64,000 bases of DNA from assembly GCF_947623445.1 (NCBI RefSeq), contig NC_135244.1, positions 17,422,860 to 17,486,859 on the forward strand, written 5' to 3'. This stretch comes from Clavelina lepadiformis. Its lineage: Eukaryota > Chordata > Ascidiacea > Aplousobranchia > Clavelinidae. A program made the position numbers and the translations under genes. The notes beneath the pieces are model-generated. The model worked only from the letters and a program-made list of their open reading frames with translations, was not told where the DNA came from and searched no databases. Shown here piece by piece: positions 53,762 through 64,000 of this stretch (within the stretch, counting starts at the first letter, position 1; every line of letters begins with the position of its first letter).

Positions 53762-55950
53762 ATGACAGCATGTCAAACTTCGAGTCTTTGTTTACACAAT
53801 TTCTCTTTTAAAACTGCATTACTTTCCGCTCTGGTAAATTGCTAATTTTGTAGTACGCTACTTATTAAGTGTGTGCCATGAATGTTCACTATGAGTTGAC
53901 CGGTACACATTTGCCAAGCATGTTTATGAAATAATTACCAATCTTTGATATTGTAATTGTATGATTTTTGTTTATAATAGCTTACGGCTGCTTGAAGATA
54001 GTTGTTTTTTCTTTCCAGGTTAAATCAGACAAATGTGCTATACACCCTTGGACAACCCACAGCATATGGTCTGAAGATTGTCAATCGGAAATATTGCAAA
54101 AGGTTCACTGAGATAGAAGATTGCTTACCTCTGTTGTAGGAGCTTAGAAAATATACGGCCTAAGTTGATTAATCACTTCATTTCTTTGTTAATCACAACT
54201 TTATATTTGTTTTAGACTTTTTATCATGTCATTGCCAAAAAGTACCCACCTTCTGAAAAGTATAGGAAATCTTTCTTAAAAGAACTTATGAATCAGGTGA
54301 AGATAAAGAAAAATATTTCTTTCCATCAGTTACAGTATAAACATTTTCAATACAAACAATTTGTCAGGTATTTTTAAAGGTTCCTTTGAAATAGCAATCT
54401 ATCTTTTTCGTAGATTTAAAGATAATTTTTATTAATTCTTTTATTAAAATGCTTCCTGCTATAATTTTTTAAGGTGGAAAGTTCTGGAGAGGTTTGTGCA
54501 GAAGAAATCTTTACACTATATGTAGATTTGTTACAGTTTTGTGAAGAAAAGACAACATATAAAAGCTATTTTTTGGTTAGTTTATTATGTTCGTTATATC
54601 TTAAACGACCTTAATAATTATTATTACTGTACATTACATCAATTGCTTATAATTGAAAGTATATTCTTATTAACATTTTTTTTATTTACTGTATTAAAGC
54701 CGATGATGGAAATATATGTGACACTAAAAGAAAGCACCAATATGCTTTCAAATGGTACAACGGGCCTGGTGACATGGACTGTAGGATTTTTATATATTTC
54801 TAATCATTCAATGTTTTAAATAGTGCGCTAGCCTTTACTGTTTACTCATTACTATTAACAGCATGGTGTCATAAACAATAAGTTTGAGAATGTGTTTTTG
54901 TATGATACACATGTATGGCAACTTATTTTTTTTATCTGTCAGGGGTCTATGGTATTATCAGAATGGTGTCTGACGAATCGAAAGCTGTTCGATAACAAAC
55001 ATATCCTAGAGCTTGGCAGTGGATGTGGGTTGCTTGGCTTGGTATTGTCTAAATCTTTTGAAATGAAATCCTTCACTTTCACTGATGTTCATCCAGATGT
55101 TCTTGAACAACTTCGAGCGAATGTTCATCTTAATGGGCTCTGTCAAGGTAAAACGGTTAATTTAAATTTATTTTTTGAAACTTTGTAGAAGCAAAATATT
55201 TTAGGTCACAAAATGCATTTATTTGGTACCATTTTTATTGCACATATTTTCCTTTTAATAGTTGTATTGCTTTATACTTTGCAGGCAAGCATTCTGTTAA
55301 GTATTTTAACTGGCAGGAAAGAACTCCCGATGAAGAAAAACCAGACATAATTTTAGCGGCAGGTTAGAATTTTTTATTTTTTCTAACCAATTACACTTTC
55401 TTCTTTGTGAAATACTTATTTAAACTGTTTTTGAGAATTCAAAATCAAAGCATCGTGGTAATTTTTATCGTTAGTAGTGGTCATGTCATGGAATATAAAG
55501 ATTTTTCTAAGAATATGTATACCTTGTTTTCAGATGTTGTATTTGATCCACTCATTGTTCCTGATTTGGCAAGAACAATCGCTAATCTTTTATGTAATAA
55601 CACTAGTGCAGTGGCATTTATTGCATCTACCATTAGGAATGAAAGCACATACCAGATGTTTTTAAGTCAGCTTGGTAAGTGAACGACATTTCTATCAATC
55701 CATTTTCTTTTAATATTGTTTCAATAGGAAACCTGTACTAGGTTTTTTGGTGATTGTTAAAATTAAACACTTACATGTTTTGGAGAAAAGATGAACCACT
55801 TTTACCAGCAATCGCACTAAAAATTTCAGTTTATCGTTTTCAGATTCAAACAAACTCAATTATTTTGAGCAAGAGCAAAGCAAATCTTCGGAGGTCTTCT
55901 TTTTCGATAGAAAATGGGATGTACGCATTTTAAAGATTTCCATGAGTTAG
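53762..55950 (+). CDS. EEF2KMT: Protein-lysine N-methyltransferase EEF2KMT (FAM86 family)
   Basis: Trimethylates a lysine of elongation factor eEF2 using S-adenosylmethionine, in the cytoplasm. Nine exons, all in phase: 53762-53833, 54019-54102, 54216-54296, 54474-54575, 54700-54780, 54943-55147, 55285-55362, 55534-55674, 55844-55950 (stop TAG). Predicted 316 aa (human about 330). The FAM86 N-terminal region is visible as LHNFSFKTALLSAL and YPPSEKYRKSFLKELM. Next comes KESTNMLSNGTTGLVTW, matching the family's ESTAIISYGTTGLVTW. SAM-binding motif I is HILELGSGCGLLGL (about residues 160-171) and the acidic post-motif is ILAADVVFDP. The start ATG was chosen because the codons after it align with the human N-terminus; the frame is open further upstream, so a longer N-terminus is possible. 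Confidence 0.9.
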
Positions 55951-58900
55951 CCTATGGTGCTTCTTCACCTTTTGTAAAGGTTGTTCAACTCCATGAACCT
56001 CTACTGCTCACAAGCTGATGCTAAAGTATTTCCAGCTACAAATCCACAATGAATCATTGCAGTTAAAGACATTTTTGCAAAGTTATACAGAGGTTGGCCA
56101 CAAAACATTGCAAGGGTGCTATGAGGTAGACTGAAGTTGCGAAAATCCTTTGATTACGACTTCTAAACAATTAAATCAACCTTGCCGACCAATATCTCAA
56201 GAATTGTAAAAAGTTAAAGTATTTATAAATTATTTCAGAATGTTTGCACCCTTCTGTTTAGCTGTTTAGTTTGCACCCTTTCATTGTTTGTTTATCACAG
56301 CACGATACAAAGTTGATCGTTCCTCCAAGTAAGTGTTTATGACGTTATTCTAAAAATTCTGGCTTCCAGACTATGCTATACAGTACTTTAAAACTGATGT
56401 ATTGGTTGATAAAAGCAATTGATTGTCTATGTGATGAAAAAATTCAATTTGTTGTTATTTTCATTTATAAACCTTATTTGAAATGTTGGCATTAGAAAGA
56501 AGGTCACGAGTGTAGAAAAATTTAGCAGACATCCGGTTGAACCCTGTCTTTTATCCTTTGTTTGTCATTAAGCTATTTATCTTATTCCAGATACCGTTTT
56601 ATTAAAATTACAACGTTTACATGAATAAATTAAACAGCATTTGGATTTTGCTTCTTGTCTTGTCGAAAGGCGGCGACCGAAATAAAAAACTAAAATATTT
56701 ACTTGTCATTAGTAACACAAAAAAGAATACTGCAATAAATTACTTCAATTAGAGATAATATATTTCAAAGAGTTGTTTGTAAATCCACGAAAGGTAATTG
56801 ATGCCGTAATAGAGACCGATAAGATAAAATACGTTGTCTATGACCATGTAACATGAAATGTGTTTTAACCTCATTTAGTATGCTGGGCTCGAAAATAACA
56901 ACAGCGCTTCAACTCCTATTGCAACCCAAACCAGGCTGATAGATTTGATGTTAGAAAATTTTCTATACTTAAAAGCAAATAAACCTAAAACCAATAGAAC
57001 ATAAGTAAGTTTTTCATTCCTTCTTAAGCGCTTTAGTACCAGCTGCCATATTCTAATCTAAAGATTATCATAGAAAATATGCAATAAATCTAATACTTGT
57101 CATGCGTATTGCACTGTCTAAAACTTTCCTTGAGCGAAATACTTGTTGAAATGGATTATTTAGTACTTCTTAGAATGCAATTTAGAACGATGAGGTCATA
57201 TCCATACAAAGCAAATTGTTTTGAACAAACTATAGCCTAAAGGTTGTTTATCGTTAGTGTTTGTTGATGTGACCAGAGCCGAATGTGAGAGAACAAACAA
57301 AATGGAAAGTTTTCCTTTTCAAGAGAATTTCCAGAATGTTTATAATTAAATTGCTTGTTTTGTAACTAGAACATAAAATCATAAACGGCGATTATAGCCT
57401 AATCTTTTTACCAACTGTGTTTTGATCTTATAAATTTGCAAATATCGTCTGTTTCAATGTTTGCATTCATTCATTCATTTGTCCGGTTATTTATAACATG
57501 TCTCCTTAAGATCAGACTTTGCCCCCTGAAAAACATCAGCCTGAATATATTTTTTTATGATACTATTGTCCACAGGGAATTGCAGACACTGGTGCAAGTA
57601 CTTCCTCCCGTTGGCCTACGAACTTCAAGACGAGCTCAAATAAACCGTACAAGTTTATTTCCAAGTCAAACACGTCATCTCATCTATACGAAATCGCTCA
57701 AAAGGATAAAATCGGTTAAACATAGAATGTAAATTGAGCCAAAAGCAGAAAAAGCCAACATTATGCTGTCACAGCGTCGGGGATCAAGATCATCATTATT
57801 ATACGTGTCGCTCCAATAACCCAACCGCAGATGAGAGCAGTTTCATTCTGTTCTTTCAGGTACCGGTTGATGTAGACGTGTAATCCTAATGGACAAGTTA
57901 ATTTTAATGACGTCTTTTAATTGATTGCCTTTCACAACAGCTTTCGTAGTACATGTCACATGAACAACGTACTCCTGCGGCCAGGGATCATGTGTTCCAT
58001 TTCAAATCGGGCTGGATTAATTGCAAACCATTGTTGTCCGATTAGGTTTTTTTCTTTTTATGAGAAACTCGCTTGTTGGCAGAATAACTGAGAATTGGTC
58101 TGCTGGTGTTTGCTTCAGACTGTTTCAACGTCACATAGGAGAAAATATTACGTGACAAGCACATTTTTCTGCAATGAAAACAAGGTAATGAAATTACGTC
58201 ATTGTCATTGTTCATCTCAGTTACTTTATGACTTATTCAAAAATATACCAGAACAAATATTTTGTCAAACAATGAAAAAACTTTAATACCTCATTTTCTT
58301 CAAGTCCTTTTCATAGTGGATTTGTAAAGCTGCAAAATTTTAATAAAACTGCATCTATAAATTCGTGTCGTTATCAAAAGTATAAGGCCTACATCACAAC
58401 AGACCTAAGATAAAAACAAAATAGTTGAAAAGAAATGTCGAACTACTCTTAATTATTGTTTTTAAACAATAAAAGATGTTTTATTTCATTTTCTGAGTTC
58501 TTTTTCCTGTCCAAATTCTAAAATCAGACGGTAGTAAAACTTGCACAAGGGCTACGTGGTTTTCCCTATATCCCATAAACTGAATCATTTTAACCAAAAC
58601 TTGCCGCATATTCCAGGAATGTGAAAACAAGCTTTGGTGTATAAATATTACTCCAGCGATTTAAATTGTAAACTATACAGCCAAAACGTCGAGGCAAAAG
58701 AAGTGCATATACATCTACATATAAGCGTCTGTTGTTTATACCATCGTTTGCTATACGCCTAAGGTATAATAGTTTAGATTAACTCGATATCTCCAATAAA
58801 GCTAAGACTTATATTGTTTCAACATTATTTGAAGATAAAGGATAAGTAAAGCTCGACAAAAGTAACAGCGCTTGACCGTGTAACGGTAGCGTAGCTACAG

Positions 58901-58992
58901 TACATGATATAGGCTACAGAAGGTGAAGAGTATGAAATGTTGTTAATGAAAACACGACAACTTCATTTTAGTCTATTGTAACTTTAGAAAAT
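55951..58992. other. Intergenic downstream of EEF2KMT
   Basis: No gene is supported in 3 kb. A frame at 57436-57732 and a cryptic splice-like segment near 56300-56331 (TTATCACAG ... CCAAGTAAGTG) have no supporting similarity. AT-rich. Confidence 0.55.
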
Positions 58993-59402
58993 CCGAGTAT
59001 AAGACATCAACATTCCAACCTTTAACAACGTCACAATATCAGTTGAAACAACGTCATTGACTATAACAAACATAAGCGTCTTCATTTGTTAATTTTATTC
59101 ATAACAAACTGAGAGCATTGGTTACAAGAAACGCTAGTTTACGTTTTATAATAGCTTATTTTACGATTTGATCAAAAATAAACCGGATATAAAATTTAAT
59201 GAAGGCAGCAATAAAAACTTTTCTTTCTTCTGTGCACGTTCCTTGTCCAGAACCACTTCAAGAAATGGGCGGTTTTAAAACGGGCACAAAGTGTGCTCGT
59301 TGTTTGTTACATTCCACAAATGCTATCACTGCGACAAAAATGCTGTGATGTGAATAACATGTTTTCACTTACTTGACAATACGTTTCAGCTTATATATAT
59401 AA
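58993..59402 (+). promoter_or_regulatory. Promoter of small spliced locus, copy 1, with TATA box
   Basis: Blocks shared with the promoters at 63213-63575 (inverted) and 63747-64000: AAGACATCAACATTC at about 59001, GCGTCTTCAT at about 59087, and CCACTT(C)(A/T)AGAAATGG at about 59250. It ends in a TATA box (TTATATATAT, 59391-59400) placed like the minus-strand CATATAAATA at 63204-63213. The spacing from first block to TATA is about 390 bases here and about 355 in copy 2. Confidence 0.7.
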
Positions 59403-59429
59403 CCTCGTCATTTCTGAATAACAAACTAA

Positions 59430-60150
59430 AGCGAAAGTGTTTGTATTGAACTACTGAATATATCTACAAGTTCTTATAAACTACAAGAGTCTGTTAATTT
59501 TCCAGGTAGGTCTACACAAGCAAGCAGACTTTTGTAAAAGATTTCAGACATTTAAGAAATTTCATAAAAACATTTTGAAGATGGCAGTGGAAATAAAAAA
59601 ATTGCAGATGAGTGCAAGAAGACTCATTCTCTATTGCATGCCGATTTATTACAAATTATAGAAGGCATAAACAGTTTAATTGCTTTAAATCTGCCATGGT
59701 TGGGGTTGCAATCGGTGGTAGTCTATCGCTTCTATTATTTTCTTATCCAGCAAATTAATTACAGGTAAAAAGTTCTTATATCTATATTGTAACCTATGTA
59801 GCCTATATATTTCCATGCAATCTGTCAACTTAGCTGAGTTGTTTCTAAATATTTCTATTGCCGTTTGGCTAATTCCCTGAAGTTAAAAGTGAATATTTCA
59901 TTTACCTTGTTGTTAAACATTTACTATTAAACATAAAAATTACTATACCGTTTACCAACATAAACATTACATTTCATTTATCTTGTTGTTAAAGATATAG
60001 TCATGATAAATTTTTATTTTGTTTTTTATTTTTTATTTTGTTTATTTTATTTTGTAGATGACATTGTTGAACCAACCTTTAGAAGTTTCAGAGAAGCCAA
60101 CACAAGATTAATTGTTTTCTACAAATTTAAATAAAATGCAAGAAATAAAA
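59430..60150 (+). ncRNA. Small spliced transcript unit, copy 1 (mRNA-like, possible microprotein)
   Basis: Inferred from its match to copy 2 (62590-63180, minus). First exon from about 59430 to 59505, ending TTTTCCAG before GTAGGT. The middle segment contains the 20-codon ORF and ends at 59764 before GTAAAA. The 3' exon runs from 60058 (TTTTGTAG acceptor) to an AATAAA at 60130-60135. The exon sequences resemble copy 2: AACTAAAGCGAAAGTGT and CTACAAGAGTCTGTT in exon 1, and AATAAAATGCAAGAA at the 3' end. The acceptor of the middle exon is uncertain. No RNA family was recognised. If the 20-codon ORF is not translated, this would be a noncoding RNA. Confidence 0.5.
59696..59758 (+). CDS. Candidate 20-residue hydrophobic microprotein, copy 1
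   Basis: ATG at 59696, stop TAA at 59756-59758. The product is MVGVAIGGSLSLLLFSYPAN. The paralogous copy 2 ORF has the same length, start, stop and end pattern (LLLFS-x-PA-x-stop) with no indels. The hydrophobicity of a single short membrane segment is kept although many residues differ, and two Leu codons differ silently (CTA/CTG, TTA/CTC). Caution: the second half is also a pyrimidine-rich tract ending CCAG, which could simply be a 3' splice site. Family unknown. Confidence 0.4.
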   Translation: MVGVAIGGSLSLLLFSYPAN

Positions 60151-62589
60151 ATATACTGTGGAGTTTTCGGTAAAAAGTCAGTGCAAGGAGTCTAAAGTGG
60201 TAAACGTATATAGAAATCATGAAACAAAGTGATTAAAAGCTGTAAAACCAAGTACTAATCCCAGTTCCAGCTTGTTGTTCTGTTCTGTTCATATAAGCTC
60301 TAAAGTTCTAAACACATGATCGACCAGTTGTAAACTTGGACAATGCAATAACTCTGTAAGTCTAACAACCTCGGAAACAAGAGCTCGAGAGATGAGGAAT
60401 CATTGCCGTGTTTAAGTCGTGCAAAGACTTTTCCCATGCAGTCCGTAAATAAACATTGTGCTACCAAACAGAAATTCAAAAATATTTATGTAAGCAAACC
60501 AATAAAATAACTATGGAAGTGACGCAGCTTCTCACAGCAATCATGATAAATTTATAAGGTTAGATGATAGAGAGACCAGCTAGCAGTTGCCAAAGTTGAT
60601 GCTCATTAATGTATGCCTAACCTTTTGGCGTTGTTGAAGGTTCGCCTGTGCCCCTATATTTTTGGATCAGTGATTCAATCAACTTCATTTTTGGACAATG
60701 TGCACTTCAGTATAGCAATATATACTGCATCAATGGGTTGGTTTTGTTTTCCACAAATTTGCTGCTTTTTTGAAATGTCGATTCCGCAAAAGCGAGTTGC
60801 TTGCCACAGCAACTCTGAAAGGTAACTTACCACGAAAGCAAAAGATACGTAATTTAAGCAAATAACAAGCAAAGCTCCTTACATCCATTGAGATGTGAGT
60901 TGACTGGTTTTGAACAATTAAGCAACGATAATTAGCACTTTGTAGTAAAGTGCCTTACATAATTATGGTACAATATTAGTACAGCGCAATTTGAATATTC
61001 CTAACTCAGGAAGATAAGGAAAAGTATGACATTATCTGGAAAATGTACAGCGTCCATATTTAGTCAATTACATTCATGAAAAAAATGTTGGAGAAGAATA
61101 TAATATCTCTCAGACTTATGTATCCATTGAACAGCTCAAATGTACTGTGACGAAAATATGTTTCGTGTATTTTAGTGCCTTATGTTTACCGTTTTTATAG
61201 TACGCTAATTGTTTAGTTATTGTGCAATGACTGCTTCACGGTAATTTGGTTTTAGTTGATTTAATTAATTATTATCATTGTTTATCTCGCGTTTAACACG
61301 TTCTTATCTTATCAATAGTTTGACACTTCACCTTTTGCACGCTATAAAAGCCAATGTTAGATAATTTAATAGGTCTGCTGAGTTTTAGTTGTGGGCGGTT
61401 TAATGAAGCGGCTTTCTTGGGTTGAACTGATGGCGCCGGTGATCACCGTGAATGTGGAAAAAGCCTGGCATTAGAAGATTCAGAATATTTCGTTACAATA
61501 CCGCTTGGGGTATGTGATAGGCTATCCCTGTTCAATTGGGCATCTCTGAGTGAGACCAAGCATGCGGGTTCTGTTGTATGACAAATGCAGTAAGACCAAG
61601 CATCCTAATAGTGTGGTAAAGGATATCTACAAATATTAATAGCCTACTTTATTTAAGTAACAATTGGAAGAATAGTTAACAAACTTTGAAGTATGGTAAA
61701 AATGAAAATGGTGGTTTGAGGTGCTCTTAATTTGCACGTGAAACTTTCATTGTACTCATGACGACCATAAGCTCATGGACCATACACCGAGATGGATTGA
61801 TTAATGGATCGAAAATGTCAATGCATTAGATGACGACCTCCAGCTTGTAAATGTTAATGAAGTTTCCAACGTTCAGTGGCACATATAGCGAGCATACGCC
61901 CATACGGTCATTAATTGCACTTTTCGATAAAGTTTCACGCACGGCATAATGGCACATTAAACCACAGCTTTCATACGTCACAAGACGGCGCTCCAGCTGT
62001 TTGCAATCATTAAATATTTTCTGTCTCATTTCACTATTAAAAGTTAGGGCCGTTTACGATATTTTTGACAGGATTTACATGGTTTTGCACGGATCCATGT
62101 TTGGGAAATATCCGTATTAACTTGCTCTATTATGTTTAATCGTTTAATGTTTAGACAGATTTTGATAGCGCAAATTCTTCCAATGGTGCTCATTTTAATT
62201 GGATCAAGTGTTAATGTTCGTAAATATTTTTACGACACCATTAAGATGTTTGCTCATAGTTCTCGCAACAACATAGCAGAATATGTTTAATTAACCGATT
62301 CTAACCAATATAGATTTATCATATCAGCATTGTGCAGAAATATATAGATAAGTTTCATTGGTATTGTTTCAGAGTTCTTAAAACGTTGTAAGCATTTTAT
62401 GGTTAGCAAGCAACAGCGGAACGATAGGTTAACAAAATCGTAAAATCCAGGATAACCTCAAATTGTCACTTTAGTTGTTTCTCATAACACAATAGGATTG
62501 GTTGAGCCAACATTATTTGTATTTTTTTTCTAAATTCACATTTATAAATAAAAACTGAACGAAACGATTTTAATCACAAACTACAGACA
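60151..62589. other. Intergenic between small-locus copies 1 and 2
   Basis: No gene is supported. A SINE-like fragment lies at 60375-60450. Short frames at 60613-60825 and 61826-62029 have no recognisable similarity. Confidence 0.55.
60375..60450 (+). repeat. SINE-like fragment, copy 4
   Basis: GAGCTCGAGAGATGAGGAATCATTGCCG followed by GTGCAAAGACTTTTCCCATG matches, on the plus strand, the part after the B-box-like motif of the minus-strand copy at 27850-28170 (TTGAGCGATGAGGAATCATTG). It is truncated on both sides. Confidence 0.5.
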
Positions 62590-63180
62590 ATTATTCTTGC
62601 ATTTTATTTTAATTACATAGTTTCTACGTAACAATTAAACTTTTGTCGACTTTACATGGTCGTCAAATGATTGTCATAACAACATCACCTGCAAAATATA
62701 AAATTATTACGACTTTGCGAAAAAATATTTTCGACTAATAAATTACAGAAATAAGCAACACAACTTTGTAAAGTTCACAGATTGGAGTTACATAGAATAC
62801 AAATACAACGACTTATACTCACCCATGTTAATATGCTGGAGTAGAAAAGAGCAGAAGAAGAGCACCAGCGCCAAGTATAACGAAAACCATGACGGTCGAA
62901 GTTGATTGAATAAAGTTTTTTAAAATTTCTATAAATTTTTAAGTTATAAATTTGTAGGCAATTAGGTGAATAGAATATAAATAAGTCTTTCTGCATTCAT
63001 TTGCAAAATTATTATATCCAATGCCACTTTTTAAACATTTTCATGAAAACAATCAAATGCGTCTAAACTTTTTTTAAAAAGAAACTCGTTTTTCTAAACT
63101 TACCTGGAAACGGACTCTTGTAAATTGTAAACGCTTGTAGATGCTTGTAATACTTCGGAATAGACTTTTTCGCTTTAATT
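62590..63180 (-). ncRNA. Small spliced transcript unit, copy 2 (mRNA-like, possible microprotein)
   Basis: Reads leftward. A TATA box (minus CATATAAATA, 63204-63213) is followed by first exon about 63104-63180, containing AATTAAAGCGAAAAAGT and TTTACAAGAGTCCGTTTCCAG before GTAAGT. The middle segment holds the 20-codon ORF and ends at 62823 before GTGAGT. The 3' exon begins at 62688 (TTTTGCAG acceptor), with AATAAA at 62603-62608 (plus strand TTTATT). The counterpart unit is on the plus strand at 59430-60150. An alternative reading makes a 13-base micro-exon (62823-62835) after the strong CTACTCCAG acceptor. No known family. Confidence 0.5.
62828..62890 (-). CDS. Candidate 20-residue hydrophobic microprotein, copy 2
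   Basis: ATG at 62888-62890, TAA at 62828-62830. The product is MVFVILGAGALLLLFSTPAY. Same length as copy 1 with shared pattern V-G-LLLFS-PA and a gap-free alignment. Flanking sequence upstream of the ATG aligns only with gaps, so the ORF is better kept in length than its surroundings. The same polypyrimidine-tract caution applies. Confidence 0.4.
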   Translation of the reverse strand: MVFVILGAGALLLLFSTPAY

Positions 63181-63203
63181 TGCTATTGAAAGCAACGAGG
63201 TTG

Positions 63204-63213
63204 TATTTATATG
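63204..63213 (-). promoter_or_regulatory. TATA box of small locus, copy 2
   Basis: Minus strand GCATATAAATACAACCTCGT aligns with copy 1 TTATATATATAACCTCGTC. The motif AACCTCGT and the following C/AAATTAAAGCG are kept, which fixes the start region about 30 bases downstream near 63180. A second TATA-like motif (minus CTATATAAACC, 63331-63341) lies further upstream. Confidence 0.6.
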
Positions 63214-63316
63214 CTGAAAATTGTTTTCAATAAGAGATGGAATGCTTGTGAAAAACGGCTGTTTTTGGTCAACGTGATAAAACTCATGGAGTGAGGAGTG
63301 TGACAAACAAGGTAAA

Positions 63317-64000
63317 CATTTCGTTCCAGGTTTATATAGTCCATTTTTAGAAGTGGCCGGGAACATGAAAATGATGAAATGTGTAGGAGTGAAAACAAAG
63401 TTTCGTGCTTACCATAAACTTGATATGTTAGAATTAATGTAAAGTGAGCTACACCTGACGTAAACATCCATTTACAACTGTTATCACTTTGATTATCTTT
63501 CTACCCATGAAGACACGTATTTGTCATGTAGTGTTTTCCTCAATTTATATTCGAATGTTGATGTCTTACACTCTGATTCTTCTTGCCACAAGCTACTCTC
63601 TTTTTTTAGAAAGCGCCAAGGAGAAACATCCCAAAAATTATTTTAAAGCCGTAAAAAGTAGCCATAAAACGTAGGTTATAAAAATACACATAAAAACTAA
63701 TTGCAAAAAAACATCAAAGCTGGACTAAACTTTGTAATCCATTAGAAACTGAGTGAAAGACATCAACATTCAAATATAAGTTGAGGAAAACACTACGTGA
63801 CAAATACGTGTCTTCATCGGTAGTAAGGTGAAAAAAAAGTGATAACAGTTGTAAACAGCAGTTTACGTCAGGTGTAGCTTTCTTTACATTCGTTCTAACA
63901 TATTAAGTTTATGGTAAGCACGAAACTTTGTTTTCCCTCGTACACATTTCATGTACCCGGCCACTTCTAGAAATGGACTATATAAACCAGGAACGAAGTG
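63317..64000. repeat. Long inverted repeat: head-to-head promoters of copies 2 and 3
   Basis: Left arm about 63317-63575, right arm about 63747-64000 (cut by the window end), spacer about 170 bases. The arms look close to 90 percent identical by eye. Shared blocks: GACATCAACATTC, GAGGAAAACACTACRTGACA, AATACGTGTCTTCAT, GTGATAACAGTTGTAAA, TTTACGTCAGGTGTAGCT, TTTATGGTAAGCACGAAACT, CCCGGCCACTTCTARAAATG and GACTATATAAACC. The left arm is the upstream region of copy 2 (minus). The right arm points to a third copy transcribed rightward outside the window. Confidence 0.9.
63747..64000 (+). promoter_or_regulatory. Promoter region of a third copy, running off the window
   Basis: Plus-strand arm of the inverted repeat. 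It has the same ordered blocks as the copy 2 upstream region, including TTTACGTCAGGTGTAG (a CRE-like TACGTCA next to a T-box-like AGGTGT) and CTATATAAACC at about 63976. The first exon of copy 3 would lie beyond 64000, so the gene itself is inferred. Confidence 0.55.

Noticed and set aside
53561-53845. Longer EEF2KMT N-terminus from an upstream ATG at 53561
   Set aside because: The added residues are repeat-like (HPDF...HPDF) and do not match the family; the ATG at 53762 aligns with the usual N-terminus.
57436-57732. 98-codon frame downstream of EEF2KMT
   Set aside because: No similarity, no Kozak or splice context, and absent from any paralogous region.
62775-62996. 73-codon minus-strand frame overlapping the copy 2 microprotein
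   Set aside because: The same frame in copy 1 is full of stops, so it is not conserved, unlike the 20-codon frame.

Overview
The window looks like nuclear DNA from a tunicate, most likely a Ciona-type ascidian. It is AT-rich, genes have many exons with short GT-AG introns, and intergenic stretches are compact. It carries chordate genes: a thyroid peroxidase with CCP, EGF and membrane segments, SCPx/SCP2, SPMIP1 and EEF2KMT. The organism is inferred from gene content and structure, not from a database match. All gene models below were built by eye from splice sites, phase and protein similarity remembered from known families.

Layout. 545-10053 (+): 3' part of a large, highly charged coiled-coil gene (21 exons visible, 5' end outside the window) with a possible alternative last exon. 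11472-12949 and 16326-17682 (-): two tandem caspases with matching exon structure. 17683-22794: intergenic, with a piggyBac-like MITE and a small hAT element. 22795-23596 (-): SPMIP1, a sperm microtubule inner protein. 24931-30716 (-): 13-exon SCPx/SCP2 gene ending in the peroxisomal signal SKL. 30717-36268: intergenic with SINE-like repeats and a hAT MITE. 36269-42095 (+): 19-exon thyroid peroxidase. 43624-45459 and 47281-49116 (-): two nearly identical alpha-tubulin genes in a tandem duplication of about 3.7 kb that also copied the last exon of the peroxidase gene. 50656-52962: a cluster of three hAT transposons, one nested and two back to back sharing one 8-bp target site. 53762-55950 (+): EEF2KMT, the eEF2 lysine methyltransferase.

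58993-64000 is the least ordinary part. Two related small spliced loci, one on each strand, share a promoter, a noncoding first exon, a 3' exon with AATAAA, and a 20-codon hydrophobic ORF of identical length. A third copy of the promoter faces the second head to head across a long inverted repeat and runs off the window end. No known family was recognised. This is the best candidate for something undescribed: a microprotein or small mRNA-like RNA gene family.

The genes do not form one pathway. SCP2 (peroxisomal lipid oxidation and transfer), TPO (halide oxidation and iodination, endostyle/thyroid type), tubulins and SPMIP1 (microtubules), the caspases and EEF2KMT are independent housekeeping or tissue genes. 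No CRISPR array, rRNA or intact tRNA was seen.
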